A stretch of 64,000 nt of DNA from Stenotrophomonas bentonitica (GTDB taxonomy: Bacteria > Pseudomonadota > Gammaproteobacteria > Xanthomonadales > Xanthomonadaceae), in contig NZ_JAAZUH010000001.1 in assembly GCF_013185915.1 (NCBI RefSeq), positions 496,001 to 560,000 of the forward strand. Reading direction: 5' to 3'. Position numbers and translations under genes: made by a program. Each line of letters begins with the position of its first letter. The first letter of the stretch is position 1. This document shows, one piece after another, positions 18,659 through 27,712 of this stretch. The notes beneath the pieces are model-generated. The model was not told the origin of the DNA, searched no databases, and saw only the letters and a program-made list of their open reading frames with translations.

Positions 18659-20478
18659 CCCAGTGCGCCCCAGAACGCATTCGGCGCGTCGGTCGGCACC
18701 GGGTGCGCGGCCGCGTGGCCATGCGCATGGGTGCGACACCCGCCTGCGCCATGCACGTGTGCATGCGCCGCCAGGCCGGTGGCCGCACCGCCCACGTGGT
18801 AGCCGCCGAAGCGGTTCACCGGCGACCAGTCCGGCATCGCCGGCGGCAGGGTCGGTGCGAGCGGGCCGAACTCGCCGTCGCCATGCACCACCCGCCCGCC
18901 GACCACGGTCAGCACACTGGTGATGTCGGCAATCGCGGCATCGTCCACGGCAAAGTAATCCGAAGACAGCACGCAGAAGTCGGCCAGCTGTCCCACCGCC
19001 AGCGTGCCCTTGCGACCGTCATCGCCGGAGAACCAGGCACTGCCCTGGGTCCACAGGCGGAGCGCCTCTTCGCGTTCAAGCAGGTTCTCTTCGCCATACA
19101 GCGCCAGCCCGCCCACGGTGCGCCCGGTGACCAGCCACGACAGCGCCACCCACGGGTTGTAGCTGGCCACGCGGGTCGCGTCGGTACCGGCGCCCACCGG
19201 CAGCCCGGCCTGCAGCATGCGCCGCACCGGCGGGGTGTGCCGCGCCGCCTCGGCGCCGTAGCGCTGCACGAACGCTTCACCCTGGTAGGCCATGCGGTGC
19301 TGGATCGCCAGCCCGCCACCGAGCGCGCGGATGCGGTCGATGTTGCGCGGGGTGATGGTTTCGGCGTGGTCGATGAACCAGTGCAGGCCGTCGAACGGAA
19401 TCTCGCGGTTGACCTGCTCGTATACATCCAGGATGCGGTCGATGCTTTCGTCATAGGTCGCGTGGATGCGGAACGGCCAGCGCTTCTCCACCAGCAGCTT
19501 CACCACCTCGGCCAGCTCCGGCTCCATGCCCGGCGGCAGCTCGGGGCGCGGTTCGTTGAACAGCTCGAAGTCGGCGGCGGAGAACACCAGCATTTCGCCG
19601 GCCCCGTTGTGGCGCAGCAGGTCATCGCCCTGGCGTGGCGCGAGCATCTCGCTCCACTGGTGGAAGTCCTGGACCTCCTTGCCCTTGTTCTGGGTGAACA
19701 GGTTGTAGGCGATGCGCACGGTGAGATCACCGTCGCGGTGCAGCTGTTCGATGACCTGGTAGTCCTCGGGGTAGTTCTGGAAGCCACCGCCGGCGTCGAT
19801 CACCGAGGTGATGCCAAGCCGGTTGAGCTCGCGCATGAAGTGCCGGGTCGAGTTGGCCTGGTACTCGATCGGCAGCCGTGGGCCCTTGGCCAGGGTGGCA
19901 TACAGGATCAGCGCGTTCGGCTTGGCCAGCAGCAGCCCGGTGGGGTTGCCCAGGCTGTCGCGTGCGATCTGTCCGCCCGGCGGGTCCGGCGTGTTCCTGT
20001 CGTAGCCACAGGCCCGCAGCGCGGCGCGGTTGAGCAGCGCGCGGTCGTACAGGTGCAGCAGGAACACCGGCGTGTCCGGGGCGATGGCGTTGAGTTCGGC
20101 CAGGGTCGGCAGGCGCTTCTCCACGAACTGCTCCGCGGTGAAGCCGCCGACCACGCGCACCCATTGCGGCGCCGGCGTATTGTCGACCTGCGCCTTGAGC
20201 ATGGCCATCGCGTCGGACAGCGAGCGCAGCCCGTCCCAGCGCAGTTCCAAGTTGTAGTTCAGCCCGCCACGGATGAGGTGGGTGTGGCTGTCGTTGAGGC
20301 CGGGCACCAGGCGGCGGCCGCCCGCATCGATCACGGTGGCGTCGACAAGACCTGCGCGCACCTGCGCTTCGGCGCCAATGGCAGCAATGCGCCCGTCCAC
20401 CACCGCCAGCGCATCGGCCTGCGGCACGCGGGGGTCGAGCGTGGTGATGCGGGCGTTGCGGATCAGCAGCGTGGTCAT
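18637..20478 (-). CDS. Amidohydrolase family 3 protein (YtcJ-like) with His-rich tail
   Basis: 613 residues. The metal-binding NDSHTHL follows the N-terminal beta-sandwich, then HATYDESIDRIL, DHAETI and a late Asp in VGAGTDATRV give the amidohydrolase metal and catalytic set. No signal peptide is visible. The last ~50 residues are unusual: His/Ala/Gly-rich (AHAHVHGAGGCRTHAHGH), then GCSCFAF, which could bind metal. Start ATG 20478 (MTTLLIRN) has GAGAGAG upstream; the longer reading from 20778 is a shadow of DoxX. Third gene of the five-gene operon; substrate unknown, likely an exocyclic amide or carbamate. Confidence 0.88.
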   Translation of the reverse strand: MTTLLIRNARITTLDPRVPQADALAVVDGRIAAIGAEAQVRAGLVDATVIDAGGRRLVPGLNDSHTHLIRGGLNYNLELRWDGLRSLSDAMAMLKAQVDNTPAPQWVRVVGGFTAEQFVEKRLPTLAELNAIAPDTPVFLLHLYDRALLNRAALRACGYDRNTPDPPGGQIARDSLGNPTGLLLAKPNALILYATLAKGPRLPIEYQANSTRHFMRELNRLGITSVIDAGGGFQNYPEDYQVIEQLHRDGDLTVRIAYNLFTQNKGKEVQDFHQWSEMLAPRQGDDLLRHNGAGEMLVFSAADFELFNEPRPELPPGMEPELAEVVKLLVEKRWPFRIHATYDESIDRILDVYEQVNREIPFDGLHWFIDHAETITPRNIDRIRALGGGLAIQHRMAYQGEAFVQRYGAEAARHTPPVRRMLQAGLPVGAGTDATRVASYNPWVALSWLVTGRTVGGLALYGEENLLEREEALRLWTQGSAWFSGDDGRKGTLAVGQLADFCVLSSDYFAVDDAAIADITSVLTVVGGRVVHGDGEFGPLAPTLPPAMPDWSPVNRFGGYHVGGAATGLAAHAHVHGAGGCRTHAHGHAAAHPVPTDAPNAFWGALGCSCFAF

Positions 20479-20491
20479 GGGTTTCTCTCTC

Positions 20492-20899
20492 TCACAGGGA
20501 CTGCAGCGCGAGTGCGCCGGGTCCGGCCAGTGCGATGGCCAGCAGCGCCATCGTCCAGAACAGGGGGTACTCGATGCCGCCGTGCATCCAGAACCAGCCC
20601 TTGGGCAGGGCCAGCACAGCGGTGGTGGCCAGGAACAGCGCAGCGATGCTGGCCGCCGCGCAGGTCTGCCAGCCCAGCAGCACCGCCAGCCCGCACAGCA
20701 CCTGCACCACTGCCAGCAGCAGGGGTGCGGGTGCGGGTGCAGGCAGGCCGAAGCCGCGCAGCTCGTCGGCGAACCCACTCAGGCCGGGGCCGCCGAACCA
20801 GCCGAACAATTTGCCCAGCGCGTGCGGCAGCAGGAAACCCCCCGCCGCCAGCCGCAGCACCAGCAGCCCCAGGTCCAGGCCGGTGGTGCTGCCGGCCAT
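20492..20899 (-). CDS. DoxX-family membrane protein
   Basis: 135 residues with four hydrophobic segments. The opening GLLVLRLAAGGFLLPHALGKLFGWFGG is diagnostic of the DoxX family, small membrane proteins linked to redox or electron-transfer complexes. It lies 2 bp after the cysteine hydrolase stop and 13 bp before the amidohydrolase start. Precise role unknown. Confidence 0.9.
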   Translation of the reverse strand: MAGSTTGLDLGLLVLRLAAGGFLLPHALGKLFGWFGGPGLSGFADELRGFGLPAPAPAPLLLAVVQVLCGLAVLLGWQTCAAASIAALFLATTAVLALPKGWFWMHGGIEYPLFWTMALLAIALAGPGALALQSL

Positions 20900-20901
20900 G
20901 T

Positions 20902-21558
20902 TCAGTGGCCGCCTTCCTGCGCGCCGAACATCGCCTTGGCGTACTGGATGCCCAGGCCGTAGCCGCCGGCATGTTCGCGGGCGATGCCGGTGGTCAGGTC
21001 GTAGGTGGCGCCGCGGCCCCAGTCGCGCTGCAGCTCCAGCAGGTATTGCAGGGCGGTGATCGGCACCGCGCCGGCCTGGACCATGCGGGTCACCGCGCGT
21101 TCGTGCGCCTCATCGCTGACATCGCCGCAGGCGTCGGTGATCACGTAGACCTCGAAGCCCTGCTCGATCGCCGACAGCGCCGGGCCGACGATGCACACGC
21201 TGGTCCACAGACCGGCCAGCACCACGCGCTTCTGGCCGATGCGGTTGATTTCATCCACGAGCGGCTGGTCTTCCCAGCTGTTCATGGTGGTGCGGTCCAG
21301 CACCTTCTGGCCCGGGAAGATGGCCGGCAGCTCCGGGAACATCGGGCCGGAGAACGACTTTTCGGCCACCGTGGTCAGCACCACCGGCACCTTGAAGCCG
21401 GCCGCGCCCTTGGCCAGCATCGCCACGTTGTTGCGCAGCGCGGCGATGTCGATGTTGCGCGTGGCGAACGCCATCTGCGACTGGAAGTCGATCAGTACGA
21501 GCGCGTGGTTGGTCGGCGACAGCAGCGAGCTGCCCGGAACGGCGGTGGCGGTGGTCAT
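20902..21558 (-). CDS. Cysteine hydrolase of the isochorismatase superfamily (YcaC-like)
   Basis: 218 residues with the catalytic triad of this fold: Asp24 (LVLIDFQSQM), a Lys in the FPGQK region (about 85), and nucleophile Cys122 (LAGLWTSVCIVGPAL). The VLDRTTMNSWEDQPLV segment resembles YcaC. Unlike EntB, these use Cys to hydrolyse amide-type bonds. First gene of the leftward operon, starting 185 bp from the divergent sensor-kinase gene. With the amidohydrolase it suggests stepwise hydrolysis of an unknown nitrogenous compound. Confidence 0.9.
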   Translation of the reverse strand: MTTATAVPGSSLLSPTNHALVLIDFQSQMAFATRNIDIAALRNNVAMLAKGAAGFKVPVVLTTVAEKSFSGPMFPELPAIFPGQKVLDRTTMNSWEDQPLVDEINRIGQKRVVLAGLWTSVCIVGPALSAIEQGFEVYVITDACGDVSDEAHERAVTRMVQAGAVPITALQYLLELQRDWGRGATYDLTTGIAREHAGGYGLGIQYAKAMFGAQEGGH

Positions 21559-21611
21559 CGGAAGTCCTTGCGGGATGGGTGACCAGATGGTGACGGCGTC
21601 AGCGCCAATGC

Positions 21612-21681
21612 CCTACCCCCCTTGGGTGGTGGGCGCAGCTACTCTTTTGGGGGAGAAGTCCATGTCGCTACCCCATTGCGC
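21612..21681. promoter_or_regulatory. Three spaced CTAC-containing repeats in a divergent promoter region
   Basis: CCTACCCCCCTTGG (21612), GCTACTCTTTTGG (21638) and GCTACCCCATTGC (21667) share a C/GCTAC-CC-TTGG pattern at 26- and 29-bp spacing. They lie in the 185-bp gap between the divergent hydrolase operon and the kinase/NarL pair. They could be tandem binding sites for the NarL-type regulator at 24764. Pattern seen by eye only. Confidence 0.35.
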
Positions 21682-21743
21682 ACCCCTTGCGCCTGCCCCG
21701 AATGGGGAGTCATGCCCGCGTCCCGGCCTGAGACAATCCGCGC

Positions 21744-24700
21744 ATGCAGCGCGTGCCCTTCGTGTCCCGACCCACCGCCCCGGCGACGAGGTGGCGACGG
21801 GCGCGCGGCTGGCTGCTGGCGGCGGCGCTGTGCCTGCTGTCGACCCTGCCCGCCGCAGCGGCTGCACTGTCCGACTACGAACACAGCGCATGGCGGGTCG
21901 GCCAGGGCGCGCCCGGCGATATCTGGGACATCGCCCAACTGGCCGACAACCGCCTGCTGCTGGCCACCGGTGCCGGCCTGTACCGCTTCGACGGGCGCCA
22001 GTTCGAGCGCGTCGCACCGCCCAATGGCGGTTCCTTTCCCTCGGCCAACATGACCTCGCTGGTGGTCGACACAGACGGCACGATCTGGATCGCCTACTAC
22101 AACGGCAGCATCACCCGGCTCGACGCGCATGGCGCACGCGACTTCGGCAGCCGCGACGGCCTGCGTCCGGGTTTGATTCCGCGCCTGGAGCGCGACGCCA
22201 GCGGTCGCCTGTGGGCAGCCTCCGACGCGGGCCTGCGCTGGTTCGACGGCGTGCGCTGGCAGGCGCCAACGGCAGCCATGGGCATCGGCGACATCCCCGC
22301 ACACTGGGCGCTGCGCGATCACCACGGCACCCTGTGGCTGCTTGCCGGCGGCGAGCTGTGGCGGCTGCGCTCGCACGCCACGCGGTTCGAACGGCTGGGC
22401 CTCCCGGTGTCCACGTTCTCCTCGCTCGCGCTGCGCGGCGACGGCCAGCTCTGGTTGGCCGATCGCCAACGCGGGATCATGCCGGTTGCAGATGCACGCG
22501 GCCTGCTCCCCGCCGCACAGCGCGAGGTGCAGCGCCTGCCGGGGCTGCTGGCCGGGCGAATCCGCTTTGCCGCCGATGGGAGCCTGTGGGGCAGCTTCGT
22601 CGCCAACGGCGGCATCTTCCATGTCACCGAAGGCGAGCGCGGCCCACGCATCGAACGCTTCGATGCCGCGCAGGGGCTGGCCTCCAGCACCGCCGGTCCG
22701 CTGCTGCAGGACCGCGAGGGCAATCTCTGGGTTGGCACCAACCTCGGGCTCAACCGCTTCCGCGAACACCAGGTGCATGCGCTGGCCCAGCCCGGCCCGG
22801 TCGATCCGCTGCGGGCGCTGTACCGCGCCCCCGACGGCGAGGTGTTCGGCCATGGCGTCGACCTGCAGCCGCTGGCACTGCGCCGCGCACTGCGCGATGC
22901 CACCCCCGCGGTGCAGCAGCACGCGGCCCGGGCCACCCGGCAACCGCTCTGGCTGGGCGATTGGAATGCGCTGGTGCGGATCGTGGACGGCCAGCGGGAG
23001 GCGCTGTCACCGCCCGGCTTCCCGGTGCCGCGCGAACTGCGCGCGCTGCTGCCGCTCGGTCGCGCCGAAGCCTGGTTCTGCCTGGGCAGCGACACCCTGC
23101 TCCAGTACCGCGCGGGTCGCTGGACACGCGACCCGTCACTGCCGCGCCAGGCCTGCACCGCACTCGCCGCCGGCAGCCACGGCCAGCGCCTGATCGGCTA
23201 CCCGGACGGCACCCTGCGCGTCGGCAGCAGCGGCCACTACCGCCACTACACCCGTGCCGACGGACTGGACGTCGGGCCGGTCACGGCCACCGCGCAGGCC
23301 GGCGACAGGATCTGGGTGGCCGGCGAGAACGGCCTGGCCCTGCTCGGCCATGACGGTCGCTTCCGCACCGCGCGCGCCGCTGGCGATGGCCTGTTCGAAG
23401 GCATTACCGGGATCGTGCATGACGGGCGTGGCCGCTACTGGTTCAACGGCAGCCGTGGGCTGGTCCGGGCGGAAGCCGCCACCTTCGAGCGCGCGGTCGA
23501 TGCCGGTCGGGACACCGCGCCGCGCCTGTTCGACACGCCCGATGGCATGCCCGGCATCGCCAGCCAGGCAAGCCCGGTGCCGAGCGCGGTGCTGGCCGCC
23601 GACGGCCTGCTCTGGCTGGCCACCAACCAGGGGCTGGCCTGGCTGGACACGGAAAAGGTGCGCGCCGACGCCTTGCCGCTTGTGCCACGGATCGGCACGC
23701 TGTCCACGGCCGGCACGCAACAACCGCTCCGCGACGGGCTGCAGCTGCCACCTGGCACCGCGCAGCTGCAGATCGACTACCAGGCCGTGTCGCTGTCGCG
23801 CCCTGAGCGCGTGCGCTACCAGCACCGCCTGGTCGGGCTGGACGACCAGTGGCAGGACGCCGGCAACCTGACCCGCTCCTTCTATACCAACCTGCAGCCC
23901 GGCGCGTACCGCTTCGAGGTGCGTGCCGCCAACGAGGACCAGGTGTGGAGTACCGCACACGTCCAGCGCGCTTTCCGCATCGCGCCGCTGTGGTACCAGA
24001 CCGTGTGGTTCGGAATCGCCTGCGTGCTGGCCATGCTGGCGCTGATCGGCCTGGCCATGCGCCTGCGCAGCCGCAGGCTGACCCTGCTGGTCCGCGCGCG
24101 CCTGAAAGAACGCCACGCCGAGCGTGAGCGGATTGCCCGCGAGCTGCACGACACCCTTCTGCAGGGCACACAGGGATTGATCCTGCGCCTGCACGCGGTG
24201 AGCCACTCCCCGCAGGCCACCCCCGAGGTGCGTGCCGCGCTGGAAGCGGCCATGCAGCAGGCCGAACAGGCGCTGGGCGAAGCGCGAGAGCGGGTACGGC
24301 TGCTGCGCGACGGCAGCACCGACTACCAGGACCTGGGTGCCGCACTGGTCCAGGTGTATGGCGACCGCACCGACGACGCCGAAAGTCCCGCCTTGCGCCT
24401 GAACATCGAAGGCACCCCCCGCCCGCTGCGCCACGACGCTGCGGAAGAAGTGTTCCTGATCGGTCGCGAGGCCCTGCTCAACGCGTTGCAGCACGCCTCG
24501 GCCGCTACCGTCGATATCGAGCTGGCGTACGCGCGGCGCGGATTGCGCCTGCACATCCGCGATAATGGCAGCGGCCTGCCGCTACGGTTGCCCGACGACC
24601 GCTGGGGGCTGGTCGGCATGCGCGAGCGTGCCGAGCGCCTTGGCGCGCGGCTGCGGCTGTGGTCACGCCCGCAGGTCGGTACCGAAATCGCATTGTTCCT

Positions 24701-24767
24701 GCCCGGCGAACGCATCTATCGCCATCACCGCCGACGCTGGCGGCGCCCCACCGGAGAAACCGCATGA
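21744..24767 (+). CDS. Large hybrid-periplasmic sensor histidine kinase (Reg_prop / Y_Y_Y / HisKA_3)
   Basis: 1007 residues. A signal-like start (LLAAALCLLSTLPAAAAA) is followed by a long periplasmic region of two-component propeller repeats (e.g. DRLLLATGAGLYRFDGRQF, GNLWVGTNLGLNRFREH). Then comes a Y_Y_Y domain (about 655-730: YRFEVRAANEDQVWS), one membrane segment near 750, and a NarX-type kinase: His802 in RELHDTLLQG. The HATPase has EALLNALQHA, IRDNGSGLP and WGLVGMRERAERLG. Such sensors often read glycans or other extracellular ligands. The stop overlaps the response-regulator ATG (ATGA). Divergent from the hydrolase-amidohydrolase operon, which it probably controls. Confidence 0.93.
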   Translation: MQRVPFVSRPTAPATRWRRARGWLLAAALCLLSTLPAAAAALSDYEHSAWRVGQGAPGDIWDIAQLADNRLLLATGAGLYRFDGRQFERVAPPNGGSFPSANMTSLVVDTDGTIWIAYYNGSITRLDAHGARDFGSRDGLRPGLIPRLERDASGRLWAASDAGLRWFDGVRWQAPTAAMGIGDIPAHWALRDHHGTLWLLAGGELWRLRSHATRFERLGLPVSTFSSLALRGDGQLWLADRQRGIMPVADARGLLPAAQREVQRLPGLLAGRIRFAADGSLWGSFVANGGIFHVTEGERGPRIERFDAAQGLASSTAGPLLQDREGNLWVGTNLGLNRFREHQVHALAQPGPVDPLRALYRAPDGEVFGHGVDLQPLALRRALRDATPAVQQHAARATRQPLWLGDWNALVRIVDGQREALSPPGFPVPRELRALLPLGRAEAWFCLGSDTLLQYRAGRWTRDPSLPRQACTALAAGSHGQRLIGYPDGTLRVGSSGHYRHYTRADGLDVGPVTATAQAGDRIWVAGENGLALLGHDGRFRTARAAGDGLFEGITGIVHDGRGRYWFNGSRGLVRAEAATFERAVDAGRDTAPRLFDTPDGMPGIASQASPVPSAVLAADGLLWLATNQGLAWLDTEKVRADALPLVPRIGTLSTAGTQQPLRDGLQLPPGTAQLQIDYQAVSLSRPERVRYQHRLVGLDDQWQDAGNLTRSFYTNLQPGAYRFEVRAANEDQVWSTAHVQRAFRIAPLWYQTVWFGIACVLAMLALIGLAMRLRSRRLTLLVRARLKERHAERERIARELHDTLLQGTQGLILRLHAVSHSPQATPEVRAALEAAMQQAEQALGEARERVRLLRDGSTDYQDLGAALVQVYGDRTDDAESPALRLNIEGTPRPLRHDAAEEVFLIGREALLNALQHASAATVDIELAYARRGLRLHIRDNGSGLPLRLPDDRWGLVGMRERAERLGARLRLWSRPQVGTEIALFLPGERIYRHHRRRWRRPTGETA

Positions 24768-25423
24768 CCGCCGTACCCCCGCCCATCGGCATCCTGGTGG
24801 TCGACGACCACCCGCTGCTGCGCGACGGCCTGGCCGCACTGCTCGGCCTGCAGCCGGACATGCACCTGCTCGGCGAAGCCGCCGACGGCGAAGAAGCGGT
24901 GGCCCAGTTCCTGGCACTGCAGCCGGACGTGGTGCTGATGGACCTGCAGCTGCCGGGCGTGGACGGGGTGGAAGCGATCAGCCGGATCCGCCAGCATGAC
25001 CCGCGTGCGCGGATCATCGTGCTCACCACCTACCGCGGCGACGTCCGCGCGGTACGCGCCCTGCAGGCGGGGGCGAGCGGCTACCTGCTCAAGGACATGC
25101 TGCGCCACGAGCTGGTCGACACCATCCGCACCGTGCACAGCGGCAAGCGCGCCGGCATTCCCGCGCCGCTGGCGGCCAGCATCGCCGCGCACGTGGTTGA
25201 AGACAGCCTGTCGCCGCGCGAAACCGAAGTGCTCGGGCACGTCGCCGGTGGCCGCTCGAACAAGGGCATCGGCGAGCGCATGCACATCTCCGAACAGACC
25301 GTCAAAGCGCACATGAAGAACATCATGGAGAAGCTCGGCGCCCGCGACCGTACCCACGCCGTCACTCTGGCCCTGAAGCGCGGCATCATCAGCCTCGACG
25401 ACACCGCCGAACCCACCGCCTAA
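24764..25423 (+). CDS. NarL/FixJ-family response regulator, partner of the adjacent kinase
   Basis: 219 residues: an N-terminal receiver with VDDHPLLRDGL and phospho-Asp60 (VVLMDLQLPG), and a C-terminal LuxR-type helix-turn-helix LSPRETEVLGHVAGGRSNKGIGERMHISEQTVKAHMKNIMEKL. ATG 24764 overlaps the kinase stop, so the pair is translationally coupled. Expected targets are its own region and the divergent operon at 21558. It converges with the MFS gene, overlapping by 4 nt. Confidence 0.94.
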   Translation: MTAVPPPIGILVVDDHPLLRDGLAALLGLQPDMHLLGEAADGEEAVAQFLALQPDVVLMDLQLPGVDGVEAISRIRQHDPRARIIVLTTYRGDVRAVRALQAGASGYLLKDMLRHELVDTIRTVHSGKRAGIPAPLAASIAAHVVEDSLSPRETEVLGHVAGGRSNKGIGERMHISEQTVKAHMKNIMEKLGARDRTHAVTLALKRGIISLDDTAEPTA

Positions 25424-26613
25424 CGCCGGCGCACCACGAAACTCATCCCGGCCGTCACCACCGCCAACCCGGCCACGCCACTCCACCCGAAGTGCGCCAG
25501 CATCACCGCCCCCAGCGCACCGCCTGCGGCCATGCCCAGGAACACCCCGGTGAACAGCAGCGCATTGAGCCGGCTGCGTGCTTCCGGCGCCAGGCCATAG
25601 ACCAGCGTCTGGTGCGAAACCAGCGCCGCCTGGAACCCGAAATCGAACACCACCGCGCTGACCGCCAGCAACGGCAGGATCGCGGCCTTCGGCAACCACG
25701 GGTCCAGCAGCAGCAACGCAAATCCAACCAGCGCGATCAGGATCGCGATACGTGCCACCGCATGGCTGCCCAGACGGTCCGCCCAGCGCCCCGCCAGCGG
25801 CGCGGCCAGCGCACCGGCCGCCCCGGCGATGCCGAACGCCCCGGCCACCGCGCTGCCCAGCTGGTAGCGGCTGTGCAGCATCACCGCCAGGGTCGACCAG
25901 AACGCACTGAAGCCCACCGCCAGCAGGCCCTGCGCATAGACCGCGCGACGCAGCGGCGGCTGCCCGCGCCACAGGCCGAACAGCGAGCGCAGCAGCGCCG
26001 GGTAGCCCAGCTTCGTGGTCGGGGCCATGTGCGGCAGCTCGCGCGCCAATGCCAACGCCATCACCACCACCGAACCCGCCGCGAAGCCGAACATCGCGCG
26101 CCAGCCCAGGGTCTGCGCGACCAGCCCACTGGCCACCCGTGACAGCAGGATGCCCAGCAGCAGGCCGGTCATCACCTTGCCGACCACCGCGCCACGATGC
26201 GCTTCCGGCGCCAGCGTGGCGGCAGCGGGCACCACGTCCTGGGCCACCGTGGCCATCAGCCCGATGAGCAGGCTGGCCAGCAGCAGCGTGGGCAGGTTGC
26301 CGGCGATGGCGGCGAAGGTCAGCGCCGCCGCCAGCACCAGCGACTTCACCAGGATCAGCCGACGACGGTCGAAGCGGTCGCCCAGCGGGGCCAGCAGCAG
26401 GATGCCCAGCGCGTAGCCCAGCTGGGTAAGCGTGGGCACCATGCCGGTGGCCTGCTCGCTGCTGCCCAGGCCGCCACTGATGACGCCCAGCATGGGCTGG
26501 CTGTAGTAGATGGAGGCGACAGAAAAACCGGCGCCGGCCGCGAGCGAGACGATCAATCGCGCGGGCACGCCATGCGCGGCGTGGGGCATTGCGGGGATAT
26601 GCGTGGTGGACAT
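25420..26613 (-). CDS. MFS drug/metabolite transporter
   Basis: 397 residues with 12 membrane segments; APLGDRFDRRRLILVK is MFS motif A, and the opening AGFSVASIYYSQPMLGVI is typical of the multidrug/metabolite efflux branch. ATG 26613 has TGGAG at good spacing. Divergent from a LysR gene across 96 bp, an arrangement in which the LysR protein normally induces the pump. Substrate unknown. Confidence 0.88.
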   Translation of the reverse strand: MSTTHIPAMPHAAHGVPARLIVSLAAGAGFSVASIYYSQPMLGVISGGLGSSEQATGMVPTLTQLGYALGILLLAPLGDRFDRRRLILVKSLVLAAALTFAAIAGNLPTLLLASLLIGLMATVAQDVVPAAATLAPEAHRGAVVGKVMTGLLLGILLSRVASGLVAQTLGWRAMFGFAAGSVVVMALALARELPHMAPTTKLGYPALLRSLFGLWRGQPPLRRAVYAQGLLAVGFSAFWSTLAVMLHSRYQLGSAVAGAFGIAGAAGALAAPLAGRWADRLGSHAVARIAILIALVGFALLLLDPWLPKAAILPLLAVSAVVFDFGFQAALVSHQTLVYGLAPEARSRLNALLFTGVFLGMAAGGALGAVMLAHFGWSGVAGLAVVTAGMSFVVRRR

Positions 26614-26696
26614 GAGCCACTCCAGCCAAGAAGAAGATGCCGCAAGGTTCCTCTCTGGCCGCCCATACGTGTAGTAGGCTTGGGTACATATCCATC

Positions 26697-26711
26697 ATAC
26701 GAAGGTTGTAT
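26697..26711. promoter_or_regulatory. LysR-type T-N11-A dyad overlapping the regulator start codon
   Basis: ATAC-GAAGGTT-GTAT is a short dyad containing T-N11-A, the core of LysR-family sites. Its right arm covers the ATG of the LysR gene at 26710, which would fit negative autoregulation and control of the divergent MFS gene. Confidence 0.45.
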
Positions 26712-27669
26712 GACCACACCGTCCCCTGCCGCCGGCGCGGACCGGATCGACCTGCTGCACACCTTCGTCCGCATCGTCGAAAGCGGCAGCCTGTCGGCCG
26801 CAGCAGTGCAGCTGGGCACCACCCAGCCCACCGTCAGCCGTCGCCTGCAGACCCTGGAACGGCTGTTCGGCCTGCACCTCCTCCAGCGCTCCACCCACCA
26901 GATGACCCTGACCGAGGATGGCGAGCGCTGCTACGCCCACGCCCGTGCGCTGGTGGACGACTGGGACGCGATCCAGGCCGACCTGCGGGGCGAGGTCGAT
27001 GTACCGCGCGGGCGCCTGCGCGTGGTGGTGCCGCATGCGTTCGGCCAGGCCCAGCTGCTGGAGCCGATGCTGCAGTTCATGGCGCGCCACACGCAGGTGA
27101 CCCTGGAATGGATGCTGGAAGACAGCCCGGTGGACTTCATCGCCGATGGCATCGACTGCGCGATCCGGGTTGGCGGCGTCGATGCGCCGCAGCTGGTCGC
27201 GGTGCCGCTGGCCGAAGTACCGCGCATCGTGATTGCCGCCCCGTCGCTGCTGGGCACGGCCGACCCGCACGACCCCACCCTGCTGCCCGGCCTGCCGTGG
27301 ATCGCACTGACCACGTTCTACCGCGAACGCTTCACCCTGCTGCCGACCGACGACGGCCCGGCCCTGCGGGTGGACATCCAGCCGCGCCTGCTCACCGACA
27401 ACCTGTTCGTGGTGCGCCGCGCGGCGTTGTCCGGGCTGGGTGCGGCGGTGGTGTCGGCGTGGCTGGTGGCCGACGACCTGCGCGAAGGCCGGCTTCTGCA
27501 GCTGGTGCCCGGCTGGGAGGCGCCGCCGCTGCCGGTGCACCTGGTGTACCCGGCCGCGCGCCAGATTCCCGCGCGCCTGCGCGCCTTCATCGACAGCATG
27601 AAGGCCAGCCTGCCGTATACGCATGGCATGCGTTCGTTGCCCTTGCCGCCCCGCCGAACGCCGGGGTGA
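26710..27669 (+). CDS. LysR-family transcriptional regulator
   Basis: 319 residues. The N-terminal helix-turn-helix is in FVRIVESGSLSAAAVQLGTTQPTVSRRLQTLERLFG, followed by an effector-binding domain from about residue 95. Start at ATG 26710; the longer open frame to the left is shadow of the MFS gene. The probable target is the divergent MFS transporter. The end lies only 18 bp from the MntR-like box of mntH. Confidence 0.92.
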   Translation: MTTPSPAAGADRIDLLHTFVRIVESGSLSAAAVQLGTTQPTVSRRLQTLERLFGLHLLQRSTHQMTLTEDGERCYAHARALVDDWDAIQADLRGEVDVPRGRLRVVVPHAFGQAQLLEPMLQFMARHTQVTLEWMLEDSPVDFIADGIDCAIRVGGVDAPQLVAVPLAEVPRIVIAAPSLLGTADPHDPTLLPGLPWIALTTFYRERFTLLPTDDGPALRVDIQPRLLTDNLFVVRRAALSGLGAAVVSAWLVADDLREGRLLQLVPGWEAPPLPVHLVYPAARQIPARLRAFIDSMKASLPYTHGMRSLPLPPRRTPG

Positions 27670-27686
27670 TTTTGCACGGCCTGCAT

Positions 27687-27706
27687 AACATAGCCTCTGC
27701 TATATT
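27687..27706. promoter_or_regulatory. MntR-box-like palindrome before mntH
   Basis: AACATAGC-CTCT-GCTATATT has 7 of 8 symmetric pairs and closely resembles the enterobacterial MntR operator (AACATAGC...GCTATGTT). It ends 6 bp before the mntH start codon, so MntR-Mn2+ binding would cover the transcription start. Strong position plus sequence evidence for manganese repression. Confidence 0.8.
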
Positions 27707-27712
27707 CGAGGC

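Noticed and set aside
20902..21558. A second EntB for the siderophore pathway
   Set aside because: It has the Cys-type YcaC-like site, no carrier domain, and sits in a hydrolase/amidohydrolase operon 17 kb from the siderophore genes.
18703..21582. 959-codon plus-strand frame opposite the amidohydrolase/DoxX/hydrolase genes
   Set aside because: Covers three genuine genes in opposite orientation and has no domain signature.
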